Assembly (NCBI RefSeq): GCF_023716665.1
Contig: NZ_CP071860.1
Coordinates: 558,001 to 622,000, forward strand
Direction of reading: 5' to 3'
Source of the DNA: Vibrio sp. SCSIO 43135
GTDB taxonomy: Bacteria; Pseudomonadota; Gammaproteobacteria; Enterobacterales; Vibrionaceae
Length of the DNA stretch: 64,000 nt
Shown: piece by piece, positions 37,733-45,789 of the stretch
Position numbering within the stretch: the stretch's first letter is position 1
How the letters are laid out: each line of letters begins with the position of its first letter
Position numbers and translations under genes: made by a program
Notes under the pieces: model-generated
The model's database searches: none
Seen by the model: only the letters and a program-made list of their open reading frames with translations
What the model was told of the DNA's origin: nothing

Positions 37733-39241
37733 ATGAGCAGTACTTTAGACTCCGCACAAATACAAACAGATAAGCCTCAAGCCCATGAGGATGAACTCAC
37801 CTACGAGCAACAACATAAACCAAGCTCAGAATTTGACTCACGGGAACAGTACCTAGAGCACGAATTACAAATCATGGCGCCTAAACGTTGGCGTCCTAAT
37901 TTGCCGTTCAAAGATTATCGATTTGAGGTAGAAGATACCATTCCAGCGATGGCGGCGACCATTGGTAAGGTTGTTATGGTAGGGGCCATTGCAGCCACTT
38001 TTGCCGGCGCTCTCGGGTTAGGCGAAGGCTTCATCTTAGAAAACGTCCGTTATGAGCTACTCATCGCCTCTGTTTTTATTATTCTTTTCTCTGGTTTTTT
38101 ATTGCCGACTGCTAACCTCGCAGGTACACACGGCCCACTTATCCCATTAATTCCTATCGTGGTTGCCGCAGGCGGTCATCCTATGGCCTTTGGTTTGCTA
38201 ATTGGCGCTTTTGGATTGCTTTTAGCCATCAGTAAAGGGGGCAGTATGTTGGCCAACCTCACCAGTAAAGGCGTGTGTGGCGGTTTGTTGCTTTACCTTG
38301 GTTTTGTTGGAACTGTTTCTCAAGTTAAAAAGCTATTCGCTTGGGCCGAGGGAATCGGAATGAGCCATATAGCGTTCGTTGTGATCTTCTGCACCATTAT
38401 TTTGTATGCCTTATTGGAACATTTTCGTAAGCGTTGGCTAGCCGTGCCTCTTAGTTGCTTGCTGGGTGGTACGTTAGCTTTCGCTATGGGAGCTCCTTTC
38501 TCTTTCCAAACCGAGCCTGGTTTACCCAATATGAACCCTATGTATTGGTGGGGCGAAAATACAGGCTGGATGCTAGGCCTACCAACAATTGAACACTTCA
38601 TGGTGGTATTGCCATTTGCTATTTTAGCCGTAGCGATGTGGTCGCCAGATTTCTTAGGGCATCAAGTATTTCAGAAAATCAGCTATCCAGAGCGCACTGA
38701 AAAAGTGCACATGAACATAGACGACACCATGACTACAGCGTCTATTCGTCAAACGTTCGGCTCTCTGCTTGGCGGTACTAACTTCACGTCTTCGTGGGGG
38801 ACTTATATCGTGCCAGCCGCAATCGCTAAACGTCCGATTCCTGCCGGCGCTTTGTTAACGGCACTGTTCTGCATTATCGCCGCAGTGTGGGGCTACCCAA
38901 TGGATCTAGCTATTTGGCAACCTGTACTTTGTGTTGCGCTCATTGTTGGTGTGTTTGTGCCATTACTAGAAGCTGGAATGGAAATGACACGTGAAGGGAA
39001 AACCACCCAATCGGCTGCGATCGTTGTGTTTTCTTCCGCGCTAGTTAACCCAGCATTTGGTTGGTCGCTCACCATGCTGTTAGATAACTTGGGTTTAGTG
39101 GGTTGTAAAGAACGTAGCGGTGAACTGAGTAAAATGAGCCGTTGGGTGCTGCCGGGGATAATGTTTATTGTGCTAACAGGCGTAATGGCCTTGGTTGGCT
39201 TACTACCTGGGCTACCGGCGATTATCCCAAGCTTTCGTTAA
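37733..39241 (+). CDS. DUF3360 family membrane transporter
   Basis: About 502 residues with a polar N-terminus of 65 residues and then 11-12 hydrophobic helices (ELLIASVFIILFSGFLLP, GLLLYLGFVGTVSQV, HIAFVVIFCTIILYALL and others). It matches the DUF3360 family common in Vibrio, which resembles SulP/xanthine-permease-like carriers. NLAGTHGPLIPLIP and LLGGTNFTSSWGTYIVP look like paired substrate-site repeats of that fold. The start at 37733 (MSSTLDSAQ) is chosen for the AAGGAATC site upstream; an ATG 15 bases earlier is possible. It is alone, with a long upstream region and a terminator. Substrate is not known. Confidence 0.88.
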   Translation: MSSTLDSAQIQTDKPQAHEDELTYEQQHKPSSEFDSREQYLEHELQIMAPKRWRPNLPFKDYRFEVEDTIPAMAATIGKVVMVGAIAATFAGALGLGEGFILENVRYELLIASVFIILFSGFLLPTANLAGTHGPLIPLIPIVVAAGGHPMAFGLLIGAFGLLLAISKGGSMLANLTSKGVCGGLLLYLGFVGTVSQVKKLFAWAEGIGMSHIAFVVIFCTIILYALLEHFRKRWLAVPLSCLLGGTLAFAMGAPFSFQTEPGLPNMNPMYWWGENTGWMLGLPTIEHFMVVLPFAILAVAMWSPDFLGHQVFQKISYPERTEKVHMNIDDTMTTASIRQTFGSLLGGTNFTSSWGTYIVPAAIAKRPIPAGALLTALFCIIAAVWGYPMDLAIWQPVLCVALIVGVFVPLLEAGMEMTREGKTTQSAAIVVFSSALVNPAFGWSLTMLLDNLGLVGCKERSGELSKMSRWVLPGIMFIVLTGVMALVGLLPGLPAIIPSFR

Positions 39242-39249
39242 TCTTTAAA

Positions 39250-39278
39250 TAAGGGCCACTGAATGTTTGGCCCTTTTT
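39250..39278 (+). terminator. Terminator of the DUF3360 gene
   Basis: Stem AAGGGCCA / TGGCCCTT with a short loop and five Ts, beginning about 10 bp after the stop codon. Confidence 0.9.
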
Positions 39279-39389
39279 CTTATCTGCTTGTATCAAGTGT
39301 CACTACGTTAGAAGAGGCTTATGTGAATAATAAAACCTAATATTTATCTCACTCGTGTCATGGCGTAGATTCTGGTTGAAGCCGCTACA

Positions 39390-39662
39390 CTATTTGATAT
39401 AAGAATCCAGAACTTTTAGTACTATTTCCATATCTGCTTCACGTTGCTCTTTGTCTTCCTCAAGTACAACGTGCTCAAGCAAATGACCTTTGATCACTTC
39501 TCGCATCAAGCCATTTACAGCACCACGAATCGCGGCAATTTGCTGCAATACATCTTGGCATTCATGATCTTCTTCCAGCATTTTTTTAAGTCCGTTCACC
39601 TGACCCTGTATTTTACTGACTCGGGTGTTGAGCTTCTTCTGATCTCTGGTTGTATGCGACAT
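39390..39662 (-). CDS. rcnR: Nickel/cobalt-responsive repressor RcnR
   Basis: 90-residue helical CsoR/RcnR-family repressor, collinear with E. coli RcnR ([45 protein letters not shown], ending [10 protein letters not shown]). The nickel/cobalt ligand set of RcnR is fully conserved: His3, Cys35, His60 and His64, plus the N-terminal amine. This distinguishes it from CsoR (copper) and FrmR (formaldehyde). It is divergent from rcnA and should repress rcnA, and itself, until Ni or Co binds. Two matching operator sites lie between the genes. Assignment is very secure. Confidence 0.95.
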   Translation of the reverse strand: MSHTTRDQKKLNTRVSKIQGQVNGLKKMLEEDHECQDVLQQIAAIRGAVNGLMREVIKGHLLEHVVLEEDKEQREADMEIVLKVLDSYIK

Positions 39663-39723
39663 GACTAATCTTCTTTATGTTACGGACTGAGCGATTCTAA
39701 CCGATAATGTAGCACTCAATTTA

Positions 39724-39758
39724 TACTGGGGGGTAGTATTTGATACTAGGGGGGAGTA
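39724..39758. promoter_or_regulatory. Double RcnR operator between rcnR and rcnA
   Basis: Two G-tract sites of the known RcnR type: TACT-G6-TAGTA at 39724-39738 and TACTA-G6-AGTA at 39744-39758, spaced 20 bp centre to centre. On the minus strand a candidate rcnR promoter, TTGACG (39766-39771) and TAGTAT (39743-39748) 17 bp apart, overlaps the second site. Binding would therefore block rcnR and probably rcnA, whose start is at 39798. Confidence 0.93.
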
Positions 39759-39797
39759 TAGTTTGCGTCAAATAAAAAACAGTAACAGAGAATTACA

Positions 39798-40874
39798 ATG
39801 GATTTTGTCGCACTACTCCAACAAGGTAACGGGTGGTTCTTTATTCCCAGTGCCATCTTACTTGGTGCTTTGCATGGTCTTGAGCCCGGACACTCCAAAA
39901 CAATGATGGCGGCTTTCATTGTCGCGGTTAAAGGAACGGTCAAGCAAGCAGTGATGTTGGGATTAGCAGCCACACTTTCTCACACCGCCATTGTGTGGTT
40001 AATCGCTGTTGGTGGGATGTATATCAGCCAGAAATTCACGGCTGAAGCTGCAGAGCCGTGGATGCAACTCTTCTCAGGAATCATTATTGTATCGACAGGT
40101 TTGTGGATGTTCTGGCGGACGTGGAGCGATGAACGTGCTTGGCATAAAGCTCATAGCCATGCTAATGAATGGACTACTCAGGTTGTCGATACTGGACATG
40201 GGCATGTTTCGCTCTCGATCACAGAGGAAGGGCATTATCACCGTTTCCAGTTGCGAACACTCCACGGTAAGCCTTTAGCGGTTGAGGGTGTCAAGATTTC
40301 AGTACCGAGTAACAACTCTCAATCTACTGATACCTATCATTTTATTGAGCGTGATGGATATTTAGAGTCGGCGTCCTGTATAGAGTTTTGTGATGATCTT
40401 TCTGTCACATTGATTATAGGGCACCACGATCATACTCATGATTTTGAAGTGCATTTTATTTCGGGGTCTCATTCAGAAAGTGAGAATAAAGAATACCAAG
40501 ATGCTCATGAGCGTGCTCACGCTCTAGATATACAAAAGCGTTTTGAGAATCGAGACGTCACCAATGGGCAGATACTGCTGTTTGGTTTAACGGGTGGCCT
40601 GATTCCATGTCCTGCTGCGGTAACGGTTTTGCTTATCTGTTTGCAGCTTAAGGCCATGACACTTGGCGCTACTTTAGTTGTGTCATTCAGTATTGGCTTA
40701 GCTCTGACTCTGGTAGCTGTTGGCGTTGTGGCAGCCGTGGGTGTGCAAAAAGCAACATCAAAATGGAGTGGCTTAAACGATGTTGCGCGTCGAGCACCTT
40801 ACTTATCGGGCGCTTTAATTAGTGCTGTAGGCCTGTACATGGGTATACATGGGTATACGTCACTGATGAGCTGA
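39798..40874 (+). CDS. rcnA: Nickel/cobalt efflux protein RcnA with enlarged central loop
   Basis: 358-residue NicO/RcnA-family exporter of Ni2+ and Co2+ in the inner membrane. The N-terminal helices include LLGALHGLEPGHSKTMMAAF and ATLSHTAIVW, with the metal-binding His residues; the C-terminal half includes LTGGLIPCPAAVTVLLI and the last helix LSGALISAVGLYMGI. Between helices three and four (about residues 112-255) is a loop much larger than in E. coli RcnA (274 residues). It is His-rich at both ends (HKAHSHAN, GHGHV, HYHRF, GHHDHTHDF, HERAHA), with a folded-looking beta-rich middle. Divergent from rcnR and controlled by the double operator. It begins a run of four metal-related genes on the same strand. 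Confidence 0.93.
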   Translation: MDFVALLQQGNGWFFIPSAILLGALHGLEPGHSKTMMAAFIVAVKGTVKQAVMLGLAATLSHTAIVWLIAVGGMYISQKFTAEAAEPWMQLFSGIIIVSTGLWMFWRTWSDERAWHKAHSHANEWTTQVVDTGHGHVSLSITEEGHYHRFQLRTLHGKPLAVEGVKISVPSNNSQSTDTYHFIERDGYLESASCIEFCDDLSVTLIIGHHDHTHDFEVHFISGSHSESENKEYQDAHERAHALDIQKRFENRDVTNGQILLFGLTGGLIPCPAAVTVLLICLQLKAMTLGATLVVSFSIGLALTLVAVGVVAAVGVQKATSKWSGLNDVARRAPYLSGALISAVGLYMGIHGYTSLMS

Positions 40875-40992
40875 GATTAGTTTTGAATCGACATAAATAA
40901 GCAAGTGGCTGTTGATATCTCAACCTTGTTATAATATAACAATTATTATTCTTCTCATTAACAACTATTTATCTCAATGCTGGCGATGGCGT

Positions 40993-41355
40993 ATGGCTTC
41001 TAAAGCAATCACACAATGTATTAGCTTATTAATGCTACTTATTGTCGCATTAGGTACGACTACGTCTGCGATAGGTGAGTTTCGTTCTCATGGTCTGTCG
41101 CTAACGTCTGTTATAGATGGTAACCACGCACATTCCCATTCATCCAACCATTCTCATAATGTCGATGATAAGTATTTATTTCAACATGATGCGAGCAATC
41201 ATAACCACACGTATGACAGTGCAACACTAAAAGTGTTGAATCATTCTGTCCTTACTAGCGTGGTTGTACCCACTTATGGCAGGCAAGCCAGCGGAACTCC
41301 TATTCACAAACCCTTTAAAATAGAACGTCCTCCAAGGCCTTTGTTGATTAGCTAA
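40993..41355 (+). CDS. His-rich exported small protein in the nickel/cobalt cluster
   Basis: About 120 residues with an N-terminal hydrophobic signal or anchor (ITQCISLLMLLIVALGTTTSA). A His-rich stretch follows (DGNHAHSHSSNHSHN, HDASNHNHTY), a likely metal-binding periplasmic loop, and the tail is basic and proline-rich (IHKPFKIERPPRPLL). The ATG at 40993 is chosen because it gives a proper signal; the ribosome site is weak. Its position between rcnA and the HupE/UreJ-like gene and its His pattern suggest a role in binding nickel or cobalt outside the membrane. I do not recognise a named family. Confidence 0.7.
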   Translation: MASKAITQCISLLMLLIVALGTTTSAIGEFRSHGLSLTSVIDGNHAHSHSSNHSHNVDDKYLFQHDASNHNHTYDSATLKVLNHSVLTSVVVPTYGRQASGTPIHKPFKIERPPRPLLIS

Positions 41356-41405
41356 TAACGCCGCATTAAGCGGCTACAAATAATTCAACAAACAACGGAG
41401 TTATT

Positions 41406-42149
41406 ATGAACTTACTCTCTTTACGCGAAGTGAGTGCGTTGCCTATCGGTACGGCGACGTCGCTTCGTAAGGGGATGCTCTATCTCACTCTCGCCTTAAC
41501 CATGGTGATGAGTACGGATGTTTTTGCTCATGCTGTGGCACAGGGTGACAAAGGTTATATCCAAGAAATCACAGGCACCAATCTCATTTCGTTTATGTAT
41601 CTAGGTGCGAAGCACATGGTAACAGGATACGATCATATCCTGTTTCTGTTCGGTGTGATTTTCTTCCTCTACAAAATGAAACACATCGCATTGTATGTGA
41701 GTCTTTTTGCTTTCGGACACTCGTCTACCATGCTGCTTGGCGTGTACTTCAATATTGGTATTAACAGCTACATCATTGATGCCATCATTGGGTTATCTGT
41801 TGTCTACAAGGCAATGGATAACTTAGGTGCGTTTAAGCGGTGGTTTGGTGTGCAGCCCAATACCAAACTCGCTACTTTGTTATTCGGGTTCTGTCATGGT
41901 TTTGGGCTGTCGTCCAAAATCATTGAATATGATATTTCTCCTGACGGATTAATTCCTAATCTGCTGGCGTTCAACATCGGTGTAGAAATTGGGCAGCTGA
42001 TAGCCCTTGGCACCATTTTGATTGTGATGGGCTTTTGGAGGCGACATAGCAGCTTTTATCGTCAAGCCTATTCAGTCAATGTCGTTATGATGAGCTTAGG
42101 CTTCATGCTTATCGGTTATCAATTAACGGGCTATGTTGTTGCTCAGTAA
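41406..42149 (+). CDS. HupE/UreJ-like nickel/cobalt permease
   Basis: 247 residues. A signal-like N-terminus (GMLYLTLALTMVMSTDVFA, followed by His-Ala) leads to six to seven membrane helices. HupE/UreJ-type signatures are visible: KHMVTGYDHILFLFGV, LFAFGHSSTMLLG and FGFCHGFGLSSKI, each with conserved His/Asp that could bind metal. Members of this family move nickel or cobalt, usually inward for hydrogenase or urease. Here, next to an efflux system, the direction is uncertain. It follows GGAG at 41396 and precedes the anchor-protein gene by 20 bp, so the two are co-transcribed. Confidence 0.85.
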   Translation: MNLLSLREVSALPIGTATSLRKGMLYLTLALTMVMSTDVFAHAVAQGDKGYIQEITGTNLISFMYLGAKHMVTGYDHILFLFGVIFFLYKMKHIALYVSLFAFGHSSTMLLGVYFNIGINSYIIDAIIGLSVVYKAMDNLGAFKRWFGVQPNTKLATLLFGFCHGFGLSSKIIEYDISPDGLIPNLLAFNIGVEIGQLIALGTILIVMGFWRRHSSFYRQAYSVNVVMMSLGFMLIGYQLTGYVVAQ

Positions 42150-42169
42150 ACAGAAAAAAGGAATCAATC

Positions 42170-42832
42170 ATGTACAATACAGATATGCCAAACCGTGCTG
42201 AGCTACCAACAACGAAACAGCTTGTTCGCTCAACCTTTATTGCGCTAGGGAGCGCCATGGTACTGCTCATCACTGTTATTTTGCCTGCGGAGTACGCTAT
42301 TGACCCAACAGGAGTGGGTAGAGCACTGGGCTTAACTGAGATGGGTGAGATTAAAGCTCAGCTAGCCCAAGAGGCAGCAGAAGACCAAGCTAACAGCGCA
42401 GTCGTAGCCGCCACAAAAACGGTTCAAAGTGAGTCTGTTAACACTGAACCTGAAGTGGTGCTTCAACAACTGGAGGTAAGCTCTCCAAAAAATGAAGTTA
42501 CTGCCGAAGCTGAGCCTGTTTGGAAAGACAAAATTATGCTTTCACTTAAACCAGGGCAGGGCGCTGAAGTTAAATTGGTAATGGAAAAAGACCAAGTTGC
42601 TCAATTTGAATGGATCTCGAAAGGTGGTCCCGTCAACTACGACACTCATGGAGATGGTAACGGAAAATCGATGAGCTATAAAAAAGGTCGTGGAGTTCCC
42701 AATGACGAAGGGGAGTTGGTAGCCGCGTTTACTGGAAACCACGGTTGGTTTTTCCGTAATCGAAATGACAACGTTGTTATGGTTATTTTGAGAACGGGTG
42801 GCGACTATGCGGAAATGAAGCGAGTTCTGTAA
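42170..42832 (+). CDS. Single-pass transmembrane anchor protein of the HupE cluster
   Basis: 220 residues with one N-terminal helix (FIALGSAMVLLITVILPAEY), a low-complexity Ala/Glu/Val linker (about 60-110) and a C-terminal beta domain (KIMLSLKPGQGAEVKLVMEK, ending in the FTGNHGWFFRNRND segment). This resembles proteins annotated as transmembrane anchor proteins beside HupE/UreJ permeases in proteobacteria. His residues in YDTHGDGNG and GNHGWFF could bind metal. The domain faces the periplasm if the helix is inserted N-in. It is co-transcribed with the permease and ends at a strong hairpin. Confidence 0.78.
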   Translation: MYNTDMPNRAELPTTKQLVRSTFIALGSAMVLLITVILPAEYAIDPTGVGRALGLTEMGEIKAQLAQEAAEDQANSAVVAATKTVQSESVNTEPEVVLQQLEVSSPKNEVTAEAEPVWKDKIMLSLKPGQGAEVKLVMEKDQVAQFEWISKGGPVNYDTHGDGNGKSMSYKKGRGVPNDEGELVAAFTGNHGWFFRNRNDNVVMVILRTGGDYAEMKRVL

Positions 42833-42844
42833 CTAAGCTAAGTT

Positions 42845-42880
42845 TAGCCTCTACGAAGGTGAGTTTCGTAGGGGCTATTT
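42845..42880 (+). terminator. Terminator of the nickel/cobalt gene run
   Basis: A 13-bp stem (TAGCCTCTACGAA / TTCGTAGGGGCTA, one G-U pair) with a short loop and T-rich tail, about 12 bp after the stop codon. Confidence 0.9.
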
Positions 42881-42935
42881 TATATGATTTTTTTGTAAGC
42901 AAGCCGCTTGAACATTGCCATTTGAGGTTAAAGGT

Positions 42936-43136
42936 ATGAAAAAACATAAAAGTCCTTGCGTCGATCTGTGTGACTTCTCTAATCCTAAAGGTTGGTGCTT
43001 GGGGTGCGGCAGAACTCGTGATGAATGTCAGAAATGGAAAACACTTAAGCCTTATGCTCTGAACATCCTAAAGAAAGAACTCCAAAAAAGGATGTCACAA
43101 ATGAGAAGTGAACTTAGCAAGTCCAATACAAAGTAA
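42936..43136 (+). CDS. DUF1289 family small Cys-rich protein
   Basis: 66 residues beginning MKKHKSPCVDLCDF. The Cys pattern C-x3-C ... C-x2-C (SPCVDLCDF, KGWCLGCGRTRDEC) and the following W are typical of DUF1289, a small family that probably binds zinc or an Fe-S centre. A charged C-terminal helix follows. The start at 42936 has GAGGTTAAAGG upstream; a TTG extension upstream is unlikely. It lies just beyond the terminator of the nickel/cobalt genes and is probably independent. Function is not established for the family. Confidence 0.85.
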   Translation: MKKHKSPCVDLCDFSNPKGWCLGCGRTRDECQKWKTLKPYALNILKKELQKRMSQMRSELSKSNTK

Positions 43137-43166
43137 TACCTGAGGATATCCGCAGCATTCTTTATT

Positions 43167-43185
43167 ATTAGGGACACGGATTTAA
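43167..43185 (+). repeat. Possible REP-like remnant
   Basis: The sequence ATTAGGGACACGGATTTAA resembles the TTAGGGACAGAC-type tails that accompany REP-associated tyrosine transposases in gamma-proteobacteria. No transposase gene or partner repeat was seen nearby, so this is a weak call from one short match recalled from memory. Confidence 0.25.
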
Positions 43186-43329
43186 TTCTGTTCACTGGGC
43201 GTTTCAGCGAACTCTGCCCCTATAAAAAGGCCATTTAAGCTTGAAGAAATCTGGAGAATCAGAACTAGAATTGAGATTGAAAACAATGTGATGCAGCTTA
43301 CATTGCTGAACCGAGTCATTGATGACAAG

Positions 43330-44232
43330 TTAAGATAGCGCTTGGCTAAAATCCTCTAATTTCTCTTTCACAAACTCGATAAATAACTGAGACTTCAAGG
43401 GTAGATGTTGTTTACTTTGATAAACCAGTAACATGCTTCGCTGCTGTGGGATCCATTCCGGCAGGATAAATTCAACGCTGTCTCTTTCTTGCTGATGTCT
43501 AAACAACGAAGCAGGCAAATAAGCAATACCAGCATGATTGAGAACGAATTGTTGAGTGATATTAAAGTCATCACAGATAACGCCATTCGTCTCGCCGATA
43601 TCCACTACTTCACCCTCGTGTTCAAATCGCCAAGGTAGGAAATAACCATCAACATGATTTCTTAGCAATTGATGCTGAAAAAGATCGTTTGGATGATTAA
43701 TTGCCCCCTTCTGAGCCATATACTCTCTGCTTGCTACCAGAACATAACGAACAGGAGAGAGTGTGAGAGCAATCATCGATGAGTCATGCAAAGGGCCAAG
43801 GCGAAAAGCAAAATCGATGTTCTGTTTAGTGAGATCTTGAAAGCGGTTCGATGAGGAAAGGTTAATCATAATGCTTGGGTATCGTCGCTGAAACTCAGCA
43901 AGCATTGGGGCTAGAATGTCCTGGCTAAATGCATGTGGAGCAGTGATGATCAAGGTTCCTTTGGGCTGTGATGAGAACTCTTCCGCTTCACTGTATAGTT
44001 CAAAAACCGTATCGGCTATCAGCTGTGCTTTAGGTAAAACTTGTTGGCCGAGCTCAGTCAATGATAACGCCCGAGTCGAACGGTTTAGCAGCTTACCACC
44101 TAGCTCTGATTCCAGTTGTTGTATCTTACGGCTGACCGTTGTTGTAGGAACGTTGAGTTCACGTGCCGCCTGAGCAAAACTTCCCAACTCTACAACTTTT
44201 GCTAATAGCAGTAACGACGATATCTCTCTCAT
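43330..44232 (-). CDS. LysR-family regulator, divergent from an NmrA-like gene
   Basis: About 300 residues. The helix-turn-helix is at residues 1-60 (LAKVVELGSFAQAARELNVP, TTTVSRKIQQLESELGG, NRSTRALSLTELG), followed by a LysR effector domain. The start at 44232 (MREISSLLL) follows GAAGAGCGG; the open frame upstream adds 18 residues. It is divergent from the NAD(P)H-binding protein gene at 44380, sharing a 147-bp intergenic region, the classic LysR arrangement for activation of the neighbour. CrgA-like subgroup. Inducer is unknown. Confidence 0.9.
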   Translation of the reverse strand: MREISSLLLLAKVVELGSFAQAARELNVPTTTVSRKIQQLESELGGKLLNRSTRALSLTELGQQVLPKAQLIADTVFELYSEAEEFSSQPKGTLIITAPHAFSQDILAPMLAEFQRRYPSIMINLSSSNRFQDLTKQNIDFAFRLGPLHDSSMIALTLSPVRYVLVASREYMAQKGAINHPNDLFQHQLLRNHVDGYFLPWRFEHEGEVVDIGETNGVICDDFNITQQFVLNHAGIAYLPASLFRHQQERDSVEFILPEWIPQQRSMLLVYQSKQHLPLKSQLFIEFVKEKLEDFSQALS

Positions 44233-44379
44233 CCGCTCTTCTTTAGTTTGCCCCGTATATGGGATATTGAAATTCAATTTAACCATCTAATCAACATAAA
44301 TGGGATTATTTATAGTTAGCTCATACCAACAACAGTGCTAAACAATAAAATGGCACAGCACGCAAACAAGAGGTTTGAG

Positions 44380-45237
44380 ATGGATATTTTAATTCTAGGC
44401 GCAACAGGTAACACTGGCTCAGAGGTTGTACGTCAACTTAAAGAAGCAAAGCAAGAGTTTGCCATTATGGCTCGAAACAACGGTGCAGCTGAAAAATTAG
44501 GCTTAAAAGAGTCGCAACTGCGTATCGCAACCTTTGATGATGTTGCCGCAATGACTAAAGCAATGTCTGGTGTGAAAAAGATCTACGTTGCGATGCCAGC
44601 AAGCCCAAGCAATAAGCAGTGGACTGAAAATGTAGTCGTAGCAGCAAAAGCCTCGGGTGTTGAGCACATTGTGAAACTATCTGGCATGGGTGCAAAAGCA
44701 GATGCCGGTTCAGAGATCATTCGTACTCACGTAATAACCGATGACATCGTTAAAGGGTCTGGTATTGCCTATACTATTGTTCAGCCAAACTCGTTCTTCC
44801 AAAACTTATATGGCAGCCTAGCCACCATTAACAGCATGGGCCAGTTCTTCTTGCCACTTGCAGATGCAAAACAGAGTGTGATCGATATTCGTGATGTCGC
44901 GGCAGTTGTCATTGCTGCACTGACTAAATCAGGTCATGAGAATCAGACCTACCTAATTTCAGGCCCAGAAACACTAACCTTTGCACAACAAGCAGAGATT
45001 TTAGGCGAAGCAGCAGGTAAAACCATTGAATATGTAGCCGTTCCGCAACAAGCAGCAGAATCAGCAATGAAAGAAGCTGGAATGGATGATTGGACAGCAG
45101 AAAAACTGGCAGAGATCCTCGCGTGGTTTGGTGAAGGCCACTACGCAGAAGTCACCAATACAGTTGAGCAAGTAACCGGTAACAAACCACGTAACTTCGC
45201 AGACTTCGCGGCGGAGTTTGCCCATGCCGTAAAGTAG
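44380..45237 (+). CDS. NmrA-like NAD(P)H-binding protein (atypical SDR)
   Basis: About 285 residues. The N-terminal nucleotide-binding motif MDILILGATGNTGSEVVRQL is a Rossmann start for NmrA/QOR2-type atypical short-chain dehydrogenases. Later segments (YVAMPASPSNKQW, HIVKLSGMGA, YTIVQPNSFFQNLY, IDIRDVAAVVIAAL) follow the family. The normal Tyr-x3-Lys catalytic pair is not evident, so it may reduce quinones or act as a redox sensor. The start at 44380 follows AAGAGG. It is probably activated by the divergent LysR and is closed by a terminator. Confidence 0.88.
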   Translation: MDILILGATGNTGSEVVRQLKEAKQEFAIMARNNGAAEKLGLKESQLRIATFDDVAAMTKAMSGVKKIYVAMPASPSNKQWTENVVVAAKASGVEHIVKLSGMGAKADAGSEIIRTHVITDDIVKGSGIAYTIVQPNSFFQNLYGSLATINSMGQFFLPLADAKQSVIDIRDVAAVVIAALTKSGHENQTYLISGPETLTFAQQAEILGEAAGKTIEYVAVPQQAAESAMKEAGMDDWTAEKLAEILAWFGEGHYAEVTNTVEQVTGNKPRNFADFAAEFAHAVK

Positions 45238-45269
45238 CATTTCTCTGAAAAAGGCTTCGAAACTAAATA

Positions 45270-45305
45270 ACGCCACACTTAAATAGTACAGTGTGGCGTT
45301 TTCTA
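45270..45305 (+). terminator. Terminator after the NmrA-like gene
   Basis: Perfect stem AACGCCACACT / AGTGTGGCGTT with a loop of about 10 bases and a T-rich tail. Confidence 0.92.
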
Positions 45306-45789
45306 TATTAGATTGACTAGATGTAAGGGCTGAACCAGAACACTAGATGGTGTAACTGGAGGTTGCAGCTTAGCTTAGCGGCTAGAACAATATAAATCAG
45401 CCCTCATTCTTCTTGAGCTGAAAAAGAAGATTTTGAACACTTCACTAAGAATTTCACCGATACCAAAAGTTATCTACACTTCCTAATTTAAGTGATTAGT
45501 ATAATAAGGTTTTGACCCTAAATGAGTAGTAATAAGCATCAGAGCGAATGAAGGGCAAAAGGCCAAACTTGATAGAGCTATTTAGTAATTGTTTCTGAGG
45601 ATGTTTCCTCAATGGCTGAGGCTCCTAGATGTGATATTGATGAACGCATTTAATGAAATAAATCGTGATTTAAATCAACAATATATTGGGCTCATAAAAA
45701 ATAACAAATGCTACTATACACATAACAGGTACTCTTGAATGATTGTAGTTTTAATTTTGAAGCAATCTTTCATATAGATTGGTTAGGTG
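45306..45789. other. A/T-rich intergenic region upstream of the Hachiman genes
   Basis: About 480 bp, visibly richer in A and T than the flanking housekeeping genes. It contains a possible 32-codon frame at 45640-45738 (MNAFNEINRDLNQQYIG...) without a ribosome site, which I do not call. No copy of the dld 3' end or of the GAATTAGAGAAATTC repeat is present. The hamA promoter must lie in its right half, but no convincing -35/-10 pair could be chosen. Confidence 0.5.

Noticed and set aside
45640..45738. 32-codon ORF upstream of hamA
   Set aside because: No ribosome site, low complexity A/T-rich codons and no recognisable family.
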